A stretch of DNA of 64,000 nt from Alopecurus myosuroides (lineage: Eukaryota; Streptophyta; Magnoliopsida; Poales; Poaceae). The notes under the pieces were generated by a model that saw only the letters and a program-made list of their open reading frames with translations, did not search any database and was not told the DNA's origin. The DNA lies in assembly GCA_028641055.1 (NCBI GenBank), contig CM054060.1, positions 61,161,371 to 61,225,370 on the forward strand, given 5' to 3'. The translations under genes were made by a program, and so were the position numbers. Of this stretch, positions 10,907 to 23,335 are shown piece after piece; the stretch's first letter is position 1, and every line of letters begins with the position of its first letter.

Positions 10907-12062
10907 TGATACGTCTCTAACGTATCTATAATTTCTGATGCTCCATGATCATATTTTGCCAATTGCTACTTGTTTTCTCCCTTATTTATAGCATTTTTAT
11001 ACGTTTTCGGGGACTAACCTATTAACAAGATGTCAAGTTCCAGTTCCATGTTTTCTGTTGTTTTTTGTTTCAGAAAAGTTGTTCTGGAAACATTCTCGGA
11101 ATTGGACCCCACAAAGCCCGAAGTTCCTATTTTCCCCGGAAGTATCCAGAACACCGAAGAGGAGTCGAAGACGGGCAACATGGGGGCCATACCATAGGGT
11201 GGCGCGAGTCCCCCTGGCCGCGCCACCTATAGGTGTGGGGCCCCTGGAGCTCCACCGCCTTTTCCCTTTCGCCTATTTAATCCCCTCGGATGGAAAACCC
11301 TAAGCACCTGATCAAAAATCCCGAAAAGTTCCGCAGCCGCCGTCATCGTCAACCCTAGATCGGGGGGTTCTGAAGCTGTTTCCGGCACCCTGCCGGAGAG
11401 GAGATCATCACCGGAGGCTTCTACATCACCATGCCTGCCTCCGGAGTGATGCGTGAATAGTTCATCCTTGGACTACGGGTTCGTAGCTATAGCTAGATGG
11501 TTGTCTTCTCCTCATATGCCTCCATGTTTGGATCTCGTGAGCTGCCTATCATGATCGAGATTGATCTTATGTAATTCTATATGTTGTGTTTGCTGGGATC
11601 CGATGAATATTGACCTTATGCCAAGTTGATTATAGTCTTTATTTGCATGTGCTATTTGTGATCTTGCATTCTTTCCGTTGCTAGTGGTTGCTCTGGCCAA
11701 GTAGTTGCTAGTGACTCCAAGAGGGAGTATTTATGCTCGATAGTGGGTTCATGCCTCCTCACCACCTTGCTCGAGTGACAGGAACGTGAAGGGGGATGTG
11801 ATGTTTCCATTAGGGAGAAAACAGCGGTGAGAGTGCCCGCGTGCATAATCATTGCTTACATTACACACTTTGTTTAATGAAGTTATCTGTTGCTTGCAAC
11901 TTAATACCTAAGGGGGTTCAGATGATAACCCGAGGGTGGATTATTAGTCATATATGAAGATGGATGTCGGTCTATGTATATTTTTGTAATACTCGCACTA
12001 AATATCATAGTAGTCTTCATGTCATATTGTGCACTACGGTGCAACCTTTATTTGTAAATTTC
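10907..12062 (+). repeat. Truncated gypsy-type LTR (TGATACGTCTC family)
   Basis: Begins TGATACGTCTCTAACGTATC, the start of a very common Triticeae gypsy LTR. It continues with the family's typical phrases (GGGACTAACCTATTAAC, GGAACATTC-like segments, AACCCTAGATCGGGG, TGATAACCCGAGGG). Its left end cuts the copia LTR. Its right end stops abruptly at about 12062 against a minus-strand copia fragment, so the LTR is incomplete. No internal domain follows. The family is recalled from general familiarity and I do not assign a name. The first 186-190 bases are repeated at 55023-55208. Confidence 0.75.
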
Positions 12063-14607
12063 CCACCTTATAAGGTGGTGTGCAACTCCTCAAACTTCCA
12101 ATGTGGGACTAAACTTCCCACTCCCACCACTCACTTGTACACATGGGTCATTTTGAGATTTCAGAATTTGACTATTGGGCTACCCACGTATGGGCCCAAT
12201 ATTTCAGCACACTCATATGGGCCAAATATTCCAACAATCCCCCACCAGATCTCAAATTCCCATTTGAAGATTTGGCAATCCTCGCTACTTGTTTATATAC
12301 CAGTGTTTCAGCAGAGACTGTTAAGTTGAACTTCCGCCTAGAGCCTTAAGCTATATCTATCAGCAACTTGAACAATGGACTATGACTTGAATTGCAAGTT
12401 TTTGTGCCAATAGACTTTACTCAAAGTCATAACTAGTACTTGGCTGCCAGTAGCCTACCCCGCGGGTGGAGCATATGCGTCATACTCCGTGGTCTCTTCA
12501 TGCGTTTACTAGAGATCACCCAAATCTCATAGACTGCGACGTTTACAGTCGGACTCACATATGTGTGTTCTTTCAAGAATGCTCTGTAGGACAACATCTT
12601 TGCTATGAATAGCCAACATAAACACATTAAGGCATGTTGCCAACCTGCCTTACAGCTCTTTGAGAGTTATGCATCATCACTTAGAGAGGGTTTACCAAAT
12701 ACTCTCCTCAGTCAAACCACTAGCTTGTTCTGTCCAGGTCCTAATTCACGGGATCTCCGATCACATAGGTTGGGTTACCACTATGGTGTAACGCTCACGG
12801 GTCTCATACCCATCTCCCTTGATGCACTATCTATCACATTACATGACAGTCCCTTCGTAAAGGGATCTGCCGGGTTTTTGTCTGTTTGAATATACGTAAC
12901 AGTAATTACTCCGGAGTTTCTCAATTTCCTGACAGACTTCAAACATCTTTTGATGTGTCTTGATGACTTCGCATTATCCTTAGAAATGGTCACCTTGGCA
13001 ATCACCGTTTGATTGTCACAGTTCATGAGGATAGCCGGTAATGGTTTCTCAACCATCGGCAAGTCCATCAAGAGCTCACGCAGCCATTCTTCCTCAACAG
13101 TGGATGTATCTAAAGCAGTAAGTTATGCTTCCATGGTTGACCTCGTCAATATGGTCTGTTTACAAGACCTCCATGACACTGCGCCACCTCCAAGAAGAAA
13201 TGCATATCCACTTGTGGCGTAGAGTTCATCTACATCTGAGATCCAGTTGGAGTCACTATATCCCTCAAGCACAGCAGGGTGCCCTGAATAATGAATCCCA
13301 TAGCTCATGGTACCATTCAGATAGCGCATGACCCTTTCAAGTGCATGCCAATGATCATTACCCGGGTTTGACATGAACCTGCTCAATTTGCTCACAACAA
13401 AAGAGATGTCAGGCCTCGTCGCGCTCGCAAGGTACATGAGTGAACCGAATATTTGAGAGTATCTCAATTGATCTTTCGTAATCCTCTTGTTCTTTCGAAG
13501 CGTCACACTAGGATCATAAGGTGTTGGAGAAGGCTTGCTATCAATAAAGCTGAAACGGCTCAAGATCTTCTCAACATAGTGTGATTGCGTCAACGTAATC
13601 ACACTCTCATCCTTAATAAGCTTGATGTTCAGAATTACATCAGTTTCTCCCAGATCTTTCATATCAAAACACTTTGATAGAAAAGACTTGACCTCATTGA
13701 TCACAATTATGCTTGTACCGAAAATCAGTATGTCGTCAACATACAAGCATAATATAACACTATCGCCCCCACCATGGCGATAGTATACACACCTGTCAGC
13801 CTCATTAATGACAAAGCCCGCAGAAGTTAAAGTTCTGTCGAACTTCTCATGCCATTGCTTAGGTGCTTGTTTCAGTCCATACAAAGATTTTAACAATTTG
13901 CACACCTTTCTCTTTTCACCTTTTACCACAAACCCATCAGGCTGATCCATATAAATTTCCTCTTCCAACTCTCCGTTAAGGAAAGCTGTCTTTACGTCCA
14001 TTTGATGAACGATAAGACCATAAGAGGCAGCCAGGGAAAGTAGTACACGAATGGTGGTCAGTCTAGCAACAGGTGAATAGGTGTCAAAGTAATCTTCGCC
14101 TTCTCGCTGAGTGTAGCCCTTGGCTACAAGCCGTGCCTTGTACTTCTCAATAGTACCATCAGGCCTTAGCTTCTTCTTGAACACCCACTTACTGCCCACT
14201 GGCTTACAGCCATAAGGTCATTCAGATAACTCCCACGTCCCATTAGAAAGAATGGAGTCCATCTCGTTATGGACAGCTTCTTTCCAGTCATCTGCATCTG
14301 GAGATGCAAATGCCTCTGCAATAGACGTAGGAGTATTGTCCACAAGGTACACAATAAAATCATCACCAAAGGATTTTTCAATCCTCTGTCTCTTACTCCG
14401 TTTAGGAGCTTCATTGTCATACTTCTCAAGGACGTTCTCATCATGTGGTTGTTCAGTATGATCACTAGATGTTCTAGATTCCGGAATTAATTCAGATGAA
14501 AATTTAGCAAAGCTATGCATATCTTTCATAGGAAACATATTCTCAAAAAATATTGCATCGCGAGATTCCATAATAGTATCAACATGCATATCAGGTACCT
14601 CGGATTT
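12063..14607 (-). mobile_element. Doubly truncated copia fragment (same family as 44709-51218)
   Basis: Minus-strand fragment matching 45524-48066 of the complete copia in copy B. It holds 174 bp of LTR (12063-12236, ending CCAACA), the polypurine tract (GGTGGGGGA on the minus strand) and the 3' half of pol. Both ends are internal to the element: the left cut lies in the LTR at CCACCTTATAAGG, and the right cut lies in the integrase C-terminal region just after CTCGGATTT. It carries no target duplication, so it is a deletion remnant and not an insertion of this size. Confidence 0.9.
12781..14607 (-). pseudogene. copia pol fragment (integrase end, RT, RNase H) with stops
   Basis: Minus-strand pol piece covering the linker after integrase (MHVDTIMESRDAIFFENMFP), RT ([37 protein letters not shown]) and RNase H (LEGYSDSNW, to the C-terminus GMRPVSVTP). 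Compared with the intact copy at 46240-50178 it has a stop just before KPVGCKWVF, where R becomes TGA at about 14218. It has a second stop after TRSTMEA at about 13123. RT motifs remain, but the chain is cut in three. The N-terminal half (gag to integrase core) is missing. Confidence 0.9.
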
Positions 14608-15035
14608 GCAAACTGCCTCGTAGCTAGGAGTGTACAAGCATGCGAGAATGCAAAAAAAAAAATTAGATTACATTTGCTAGTTCGCTAGCCGCGCCGTCGT
14701 CAAGTCGGATAAGTCATAAGTCTAGTCGCGAATATTCACGCGAGCGCACGCGCTATTAGTGTGTACCTCATGTAACACAACTATCTAGAAGATAACAAAA
14801 TGCCCTCCTTATAAGTTGGTCTCCACCTCCTTGGCTAAGCAAGGTGGGACTAAATATTACAAGTGGGAAGTCATGGTTCCTGTATTTGCTTTGGATTGTT
14901 GCTTGCTGTTTGGGCCGTCCGCCGTCCCACATATGGGCCTGCGTTGCACTCCTTACACATGCTACGTAATAAAGCCTAGTGTTGTGTGGTGCCAACTGAT
15001 GCACTAGAACGTACATGCATGTGTGGACTGATAAC
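14608..15035. other. LTR-like remnant, no gene
   Basis: After an A run at about 14650, the text at 14800-14960 (CTCCTTATAAGTTGG, AAGGTGGGACTAAAT, CACATATGGGCC) resembles the start region of copia LTRs of the kind seen at 45530-45690, but at much lower similarity. I read it as an old solo-LTR or LTR fragment. No terminal dinucleotides or target duplication could be fixed. Confidence 0.35.
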
Positions 15036-17760
15036 CATGTGTTCCACATATGAACAATGGTGATGTGTTGCACTTTTCAAAAAAAAATGGTGATGTATTG
15101 CAAAAGGCTCAATGGATCCTAAACGGTGACATAATATTATTATCCTATTTCGTATAGGTGACATGTGATGTAAATTATTTTCTCCGGCAACATAGCACGA
15201 GCGACATTGGCCTCCGTGAGTCGTAGTCTCCAACCTGCTAGGGTATACTTTCCTGACGTTGCAGACCATGCATGTCATCGGCCTGCTCATGTAGGTGCTC
15301 CGGCTTGGAAGAGGACACGTCGGCATCGTCGTCAACACGAACAAAATGTCACCATGAATCCCTACTAGTCACTAGAAGACATATAGGGAAATTAGACCCA
15401 GATCTAGTAAATCGGGCTCTCCCAACACCCTCACATATGCAGAGGAGGACAGGGTGGCGACCTACTAACATAAGAGGGATTGGCAGTGTCCTGTGCTCAG
15501 AATGTCGCCTCTCTAGGGTTTGGCGATGAGAGACCGAATCTACTCTATTTGTGCATTGCAAAGGGAGAGAAACCGATAGAGGAGGCCAAGAGTGCAACAT
15601 GGGCGCTGTCGATCTCCTTGACACCGATAGAGGAGGCCAAGATCCCGATGTCATCATCTTTAGCATGGTTTGTGTTGGACCGTCGGTGAAGACGAAGGGA
15701 CACCGGTAAGGATGACGTCGTCGTCTTTAGTGCACTTTTACGGCGGCGGACAATAACATCCTCTTCGTCATGGAGACATGGAGGATTCCAAACCAGAGAA
15801 GAAGACGCTGCCCATACGCTGAGATATTGTCAACCACCGGGCTGAAACAGTTAATGAAGAAAACGGAGATCACCCCCATAGAAATGAGCAAGCACCTCAC
15901 GACTATAAACAGCGTCGGGGCCTTTCCGGGCCAACCAACGACTTGATTTATCCATTCCAGAAGAGTGATTGACGCTGGTGTGGCATCCACTTTTCTATTA
16001 GCGCATGGACTACGGCAAGAAGATGGGTCATTTCTTCATGCCGGAAGAGCGAACGACGCCTACGGAGGAGGAGAGGGCGGGGACCTACTAGCTAGCGGAG
16101 GAGGGGAGGTGGTGCAGCGTGCTAAAAAATTCGTCTCCCTCGGGTTAGGAGATGATAGAACGAATCTACTCTGCATAGTCCATATAATATGAAACCGACC
16201 AAGAGTCGGTGCATTCCAAAGAGAGAGAGGTGGAGGAGGCCAGGAGTGCGACATGGGTGCTACCAAGCTCATCGACATCAGGGCCACTTAAAAAACGCCG
16301 ATCGTGAGATGTCATCATCTTTGGCATCGTTCACGGCGGTGAAAATGGCGGCAAGCTAAATGCCGGAAGCCCCGACACCGTCGTGTTTGGTACACTTCAT
16401 GGCGGTGGATAATAACATATGCCTTCATCATGCTTGTAAGGAATGTATCGGTCTCGGAATGTACAAGCTAGCCTCAATTCACAGCATGCACATCAGCAAC
16501 AAGAACAGAAATAGAAAAAAGAAGGAACTTGACCACACCACTTCAGCACATGTAGCGAGAAAAGGACATATACGGGCGATCATGGCCGAGGCTTGACGCT
16601 CGCCGGTTTCTCAAAAAAAAAAATGTAACCTTCCCACTCACGGTTAATACTTCTGCTCGCTGTCTATTTCTTTGGCCAATCTCAAAACTAGGACCATTGT
16701 TAATCGACCGACGGTGACATAATTTCGAGGTATTTTTCTAATGTTCTAATATTCATGAATTCATCACGCAACATTTAAGTAATTTAATCTAATAGGATAG
16801 TTGTATTGTACTTTATTTGCGCTCATTTTCAATTACTGATAGTTAAAAAACTATTGTGTGGAATTGGTATTGATACCACCATCACCCACTTTATATCATA
16901 GATAAAATTATATATATGTTTATGCATGGGCATATCCCTTTCCATGTACTTGATCATGAGACCTCTTACTCGCATAGCTCTCCATAGTTGAATATTTTCT
17001 TATATTGGTTGGTACCATCGCCACTCACTCTCTTTTACCTCTAACTCATATTATATCTAGGATTGTAAAAATATTTTTAATACTGATATAAGAGATCAAC
17101 TGAATGTACTTATGTGTTCATTGGCAATATTTCATACTCATGGAATTTATTAATGTTTGGATTTTTATAGTAAGGGGCCTTAAATTTTAATTTCGCCCCG
17201 GGCCAAAAAAATCTCGGGACCGGCCCCGCAAATGTGTTCCACGTATGATCAATGGTGATGTGTTGCAAAAGGCTCAACGGATCCTTAATGATGGTATAAT
17301 ATTATTATCATATGTTGTCTGTATACAGGTGGCATGTGATGTAAATCATTTTCTCCGCCAAAATACCACGAGCGACATTGGCCTCCGCGAGTCGTCGTCT
17401 CCAACCTGTTAGGGTATACTTGCCTGACGTTCCATACCATGTCGTCGGCTTGCTCATGTAGGTGCTCCGGCTTAAAAGAAGGCACGCCGGCATCGTCTTC
17501 AACACCAACAAAATGCCGCCATGACCTACTAACAGAAGGTGAAGAGGGGGAGAGGGCGGTGACCTACTAACAAAAGAGGGGTCGGCGGTGTGATGTGCTC
17601 AGAATGTCGCCTCACTAGGGTTTGGCGATGAGGGGCCGAATCTTCTCTATTTGTGCATTGCAAAGGGAGAGGGATCGATAGAAAACGGCCGAGAGCTAAA
17701 TGCCGAAAGCCCCGACACCGTCGTGTTTGTTACATTTCATGACGGCGTCTCAACCCAGGG
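15036..17760 (+). repeat. Three diverged copies of one block
   Basis: A block starting GTGTTCCAC.TATGA.CAATGGTGATGTGTTGC and passing through CACGAGCGACATTGGCCTCCG and GTGCTCAGAATGTCGCCTC occurs at about 15036-15780 and 17230-17760. A middle copy at about 16040-16440 keeps only the second half (GACCTACTA, ATGTCATCATCTTTGGCAT, GCCCCGACACCGTCGTGTTTG). The copies are direct and diverged, with small indels. Between them, 16620-17225 is AT-rich with nothing recognised. No coding domain is seen; family unknown. Confidence 0.6.
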
Positions 17761-19389
17761 TGATCAGCTCCAAGAAACAACAACTCCACCTGGACTCTCC
17801 ATGTCAACACACCATGCACCCTTGACGCAGGTGAATGGCGGGACTTGTTCGGTCTCGACAAAGACGTTGTCTTGGACGTCTCGCCGACGATGTACATAGC
17901 GCCCCTGAGGATCAACCTTGGATGGCGACGAGCACCGGAGGAGATCAACATGGAACTCCAAGACATGTCTCCAAACATGATGCTCCCAACGGAGGTACGA
18001 CGTCGAGGACACCAACATCAAGACGGTCCAACTCCGAACCTAGGAATTAGCCTAGAGACATTAACCAAACTTAAGTGAGAGCGAGAGAAGAGCCGACGCT
18101 CCTCGGCGAAGCCTCCAAGGAGGGAAACGACACCCACAGGCGTCGTCGTCACTGCACCATCCGAGAACAGACATGACTTTCTCCCGTATTTCACCGCCGC
18201 TCCTTCCGTGCTCAGAGGTATGGGGAAACTAACCATGTTGTTCACACCACCGTCACTGCAACATCCTGCTGTCGTAGCCGCAAGGCCGTGAGCATGAGCA
18301 TTCCGCTACCGCACGGACGAGAGCCCACCGGTCTACCATCTCCGACATGGTCGAGCACCTTGAGCAATCCTCCACCTCCTGCAAGGATGAGGATCCATTG
18401 TCGTGCTGTTGTCATGCTCCAGACAGCTGCAACACAGTCCGACCCACGAACCTAGATCGGTCCCTGGTTGGTTCCAGATCTAGTCTACGCCGCCATCACC
18501 ATGGGCACCGACATCGGCTCCTTCGTGGCCTAGACCGCCTCCTGTAGCCACCGTCGACAGAGGTTGCGCCTCCTGCCACCCCATGACCGCCGGCGGCCGT
18601 ACGGACACAGACCTCGCAATGCGCCGTCGCCTCCAGGCATCCGCCGCCACCTCCATGGATGCACATCTGAGTTCCAGGGCCTCCACCATGCCACCCTCCA
18701 GCACCGCCGCATAACTCCTCTCGCCGGGCGCCGACGCAAGACACACCAGAACCGCACACAGCGGCCGTGAGGCCGCTCCCGACAAACGCCCATGCCGCGG
18801 CTTTGTGGCCCAGATCGGGCCGAACAGGCCCATACTAGCGCCAGAAAAAGAGAGGTAGTGCGAGCAAGGCGCAAGATTGATTATGTCGCTTGACCATTGC
18901 AAGCTAGATCCTTTTCGGAGAGAGACCAGGGGTAGCCGGTCTCAGGGAGTCCGCTCCCCCGTGCCGCCCCCACTCGGGTGGCAACAGAGGAAAACCCTAG
19001 CCATCGTCGGGCCTTTCCCCTCCTCCTCCCTCCGCCTTCGCCGGAGGATGCAGCCGAGCAAAAAGCTCCCACCGATGGCGACGGATGCAGGGTCTCTCTT
19101 GCTCGTGCGCCTCGTCGTGTGCACCGTTGGCATGCGCCGTGGCGGTGCTCCCGGATGGCGTGGCAGCATGTGACGACACAGGGAGGTCGCGCGGCGGCAG
19201 TGTTAAGGTCTGTGGTGGTGGCTCCTTCGCAAGGGGCGCGTCCTGCTGCACGTCGTTGTGCATGGCGGCTGGCCCGACCTACCTTCGTTGGCCTATGCGG
19301 GCCACGTCTTTGGGGCGTGGTGTCGGCGCGCTGGAGCGCGAATGGCGCGGGGCTTCGGATTCAGAACGTTGGCGAATAGCCACGACCTG
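17761..19389. other. GC-rich region without recognisable gene
   Basis: GC-rich sequence with open frames on both strands, the longest 140 codons at 18480-18902 on the minus strand. That product is rich in Ala, Gly and Arg and I recognise no domain. Overlapping frames on both strands of GC-rich grass DNA are expected by chance. It may be a diverged gene fragment or the continuation of the 15-17.8 kb repeat. Confidence 0.35.
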
Positions 19390-20745
19390 AGATCTTATGC
19401 AACAATGACGGCTCATGGAAAAAAAGATGCTAAAATCTTGGGACGCCACGGCGACGATGTGGGACATAAGATGATAGGTAATAGGTATAATTTCTTCCTT
19501 AAGATAATAGTGTGTTGCAACGATATTGACAAACGTGACACATGAAGTGATGTGCAGTAGTTATGAATCAGCATAGAATAAAGAAGCCCATCACCGAGAA
19601 TTTGGTGACAAAACCCTAACACATTGCATTGTAACACTAAAAAATAATGTACTATAACCCCCAAATTGAGCGGGAAAACGCTGAAATACAATTGACAGGG
19701 AATAATACAAAAGGTTTAAGTCATAAAAAACGTTACTCCCCGATAGCTAAAACAGTGATATTGAAATGTTCGTACGTCCTAGGTATCCAAGCACGTAGCC
19801 ACGACGATGTGAAGACACATAAAATGATGATAGATAATATCTATAACTTCATCCTTAAAGTAACGCGTGATTGCACTATGCATGAAATGATAGGCAACAT
19901 TTATTTACTAGCTTACAATAACTAAGTCCATTACTGATAAGTGGGAGGGAAAACCCCAAAAAAATGTGCTACAATTTACGGAAAAACACAGTGTACTATA
20001 GCTCTCATAAACCGGGCAGGATGACCCCAAAAAAGTCGAGCTGGAATACATCTAAAGTTACAACTTATGAAAAATGTTGCTCCCCTGGAGATTTCAAATT
20101 TCTACAGAATCACCTCAACCAGAGCTTGTATGCCACAGTTACGGCTCATGGAACAAAGCGATGATACTAGAATGTTCAGAAACCCTAGGTATCTTAGCAC
20201 GCTGCCACGACGACGAGATGGCACACATAATTATAGATCACAACTACAATTTCATCCTTAAAGGAATAGCTCACGCGATGACGGCGAAATGCAAGAAATG
20301 ATGGGCAATGCTATTTCATTCTAGAAAATAAGTAAGCCTCACGTTTAGTGTTTGGGTGGGAAAACACTGAGCTACAACCCTAAAACAGTATAGTATACCC
20401 TAAAAAAGGGGGAAAGAAACCTCGAAAAGAAATCAACGGTGCATACGCTCGAAGATACAGGTCATGAAAAACGTTACTCACCAGATCTTACAAACGGCTC
20501 CAAAATCTCTCTGCCTAGAGCTTCTATGCATTATTTACACCTCCGGGAAAAGGCATTGATGGAGAAATCTTTGGACACTCGGAAATCCTACCACGCCGCG
20601 GATGATATGAAAGGTAATAGAAACCATTTCATGCATAAACCTGATAAGACGCATCGACGACACCACGCATGAAATGATAGACAATAGTTGTCTCCTAGCA
20701 CAAAATAATAACGTCCGTCGGCGCAACGACGCATGAATGATAGAG
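19390..20745 (+). repeat. Diverged tandem array, period about 350-400 bp
   Basis: Four successive units share the order CTAGGTAT, then CACGACGA, then ACATAA.ATGATAG.TAATA, then TATAA.TTCATCCTTAAAG, then GCATGAAATGATAG. The phase marker CACG(A/G)CGA lies at about 19447, 19799, 20205 and 20592, giving spacings of 352, 406 and 387 bp. A second marker (CATGAAAAACGTTACTC) at 19720, 20063 and 20461 supports the same period. The units are strongly diverged and have no coding capacity. It could be an internal array of an old DNA transposon or a decayed satellite. Confidence 0.65.
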
Positions 20746-23335
20746 CACCGGGGCCTACGAGCCAATCCCTTATATACGACTAGAGGACAGACTATGGCGA
20801 GTGATGGAGGTTGATGGCACATTTCATGAATCGTAGAGTGTCAACGCAGGAGCGTTTGTGCGTGTTAGTAGAATCTAGATGTGTATGAGTTGGATACACC
20901 CAGTGAAAACGTACAGCTTGGATGACAATACACGAGTGGTCCACCCGGCAGCTACATCCGATTTTCGATTCATAGCGTTCAAGCTTATCTTTCACAATCT
21001 TGGAGCGACCGAGGACAACACGACAGCATCGACGAAGGCACGGTCGTGGCCGAGGCCTCCCACCACTGAAGTGTTCTCGCGCCACCGTATAGCTCGGTGG
21101 TAGGAACTGGTTTATGACCATCGGCATTGTGAAGTGGGGATTCCAGCATTGGCCCGAACCAAACACTCATCCGGGACTTATGCCACCTATGGGAAGGAAG
21201 ATTAGATCTGTCACGCTAGCTCCTGGGGTTTGCCGTATCCACCATACCGTTCATCACGGCCACGTCTCTAGCATCATCCATGTGAGTTGCCAGCAGCCTA
21301 CGCCTGTACAAGACCCCAAGCATGCACGAGTGAGCGTCTCGCTGTGCACTTTGAGAGTTTCTCTTACTAGTCTGTTTGCATCTGCATGGAGATGGACGGT
21401 TTTCATGATTTCGCGTCCTCGTTTTCTTGCAAGTACATAATGACATTTTTAGTATGTGTAACATTGCAGCCAAATAGAAGATACTTCATAAGTACACAAC
21501 ATACATAATAAGAAAAGGACAACAAAGGATGCATGAAAGTGACAATGTGTAATGTCAAATGCATGAAACTGACACCGATCTGTTTTTAAAAGAAAAGGAA
21601 AATTTGATATTGTACTCCAATACAATGCTATCATGCATACCAGTGAACATTCATACAAAAAGTACTTCGACACCAGGAACATGTCGCCTCGGTCTTCCTC
21701 GTCTCCAGCCTGACATTCAGCAGCTATATCTGTTCTTGTTAGCATAGGTCTCTGCTCACATGTTGCCTCAGTTCAGCAAACCCTAGTATATGTTCTTGTT
21801 AGCAGTCTGAATCAGTCACCTTGGCTCGACAAACTCAACAAATGATATACAACAAACTTCCACCGAAGATTAACACTACATGATTTAACCATCAAGAAAT
21901 CAAAACACAGTAATAGTCCAACAACAGCCAGAATAACAGTCCTAGAGAGTCCATGGAAATTACAACCACCCAGCAGAAATAGCTTCGGCTTCTTGTTGTT
22001 CCATCCTTGAGCCATGCATCATACACATCAGCCTACCATGATTCTAAAACTTACACCAGTGTAGGAAAGGAAATCCTAGGCACAAGTGAACTCAAAGTAA
22101 GAATAGATTATCCTAGACCATGTGAGACGATACTTCTAATCAAGCTACTTAGCATAGAGGAGCTTGTAGGTAACTTGCTATTCTTATAAGGCAGAATCCA
22201 AAAAAAGGGGAGGAAATAGCAAAGTAATGTTACACACAAAAAAGCATGTAGATAATCGCAGATAAAATTGTTCACATTAGGTATTTGAACCCAAAATTAG
22301 CACCATTATCAACTTGAAACAGTAAGACAAGCATGTTATTTAGCTTTTCGGCAAGCCGGCTACTGTAGCCCTTAGCAGCCTAAACAAGCATGTCACGGCT
22401 TAAAGGCCATGTTATCAGAGCACAAATATGAGTAAGGACATGAACCATAAAAGGACCTAAACCCACGAAGTTTAAGAAGTCCAACACTGCCATCGTATGG
22501 CACGGTGAACTCACCGCCATTCACTTCTCCCCTTCATCAACCCCACGGAAATTCGCTGCTCCTTGTACAACTCCAGCTACTATCTCTGGTTGAAGAACCT
22601 CATCTCATCCATCACCTGCGCGATAAAATACCAAGACAGATTCACCTCCACGGCGCAAGAAGCAATTACTCAACACACAAACACGATATACTAATGTTCC
22701 GCCGAAAAAGATATACAAATGGTGCATACATAGATGACAGGACCATGATTTTGATCAAGGGAAACACCAGATAACTCAAAACAACAAATGGAGAACACTA
22801 CATACATAAGAAATACCAAACCGCCAGTACATGCATATATCTCAAAGTTTAAACATATAAATAACCATCCCGACCTTTTCTAAGAAGGACCCACATGCCC
22901 TACCTCGATGCACTTTATATATCAAGTTTTAACTTTTAGTACACAGATGCTTTTACCATTGTGTTCATACAACCCTCTATTTTGATATAATATAATCTAG
23001 CTCTTTTTTACAGTTAGAAATGCCAATCAAAATACGATTTTTTCATAATGGAAGGAATCAACCACCATGATGGCAAAGAAGTGATAAACGACATATATTG
23101 TCATGTGGATATACTGGACAAGTAAAATCTTGCAACGGTTGAAGTGTGACCATCTCTTTTATCAGATGTTTTATTTGGTAATAGCAAATAGACATATTAT
23201 TTCATCATTATCAGAAGTTATTATAGCAGAAAGTATTGCTATACACAGGCCTCAAACTCACAAACAGCAACAACACCAATTGTAAACACATGTATCCAAC
23301 AGGCAGAAGCAGACAAGGGAGCAAGCACAACAGGT
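20746..23335. other. Intergenic, nothing firm
   Basis: No domain, element end or RNA gene recognised. Short open frames on both strands are uninformative. From about 21450 the sequence is moderately AT-rich and looks low-copy (few repeat hallmarks). It may belong to the 3' part or introns of the possible gene to the right. Confidence 0.35.

Larger units (their letters stand above)
3265..11096 (+). repeat. Direct long duplication, copy A
   Basis: This block matches 40953-55208 in the same orientation, offset about 37.7 kb at its left end. Alignment by eye runs from ATACTGTGGC at 3265 to TTCTGGAAACA at about 11096. Interruptions are one MITE present only here and, in copy B, a LINE tail, a 6.5-kb copia and a gypsy insertion. 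The copies share an older LINE, a dead copia pol and the first 190 bases of a gypsy LTR, so those were present before duplication. The right end is set by the gypsy in copy B, so the true end is not visible. Confidence 0.9.

Noticed and set aside
18480..18902. 140-codon minus-strand open frame
   Set aside because: Ala/Gly/Arg-rich, no domain, several overlapping frames open on both strands. Treated as composition-driven.
19390..20745. Possible CRISPR-like or other regularly spaced array
   Set aside because: Units are long, diverged and contiguous with no short conserved repeats and unique spacers, in plant DNA.
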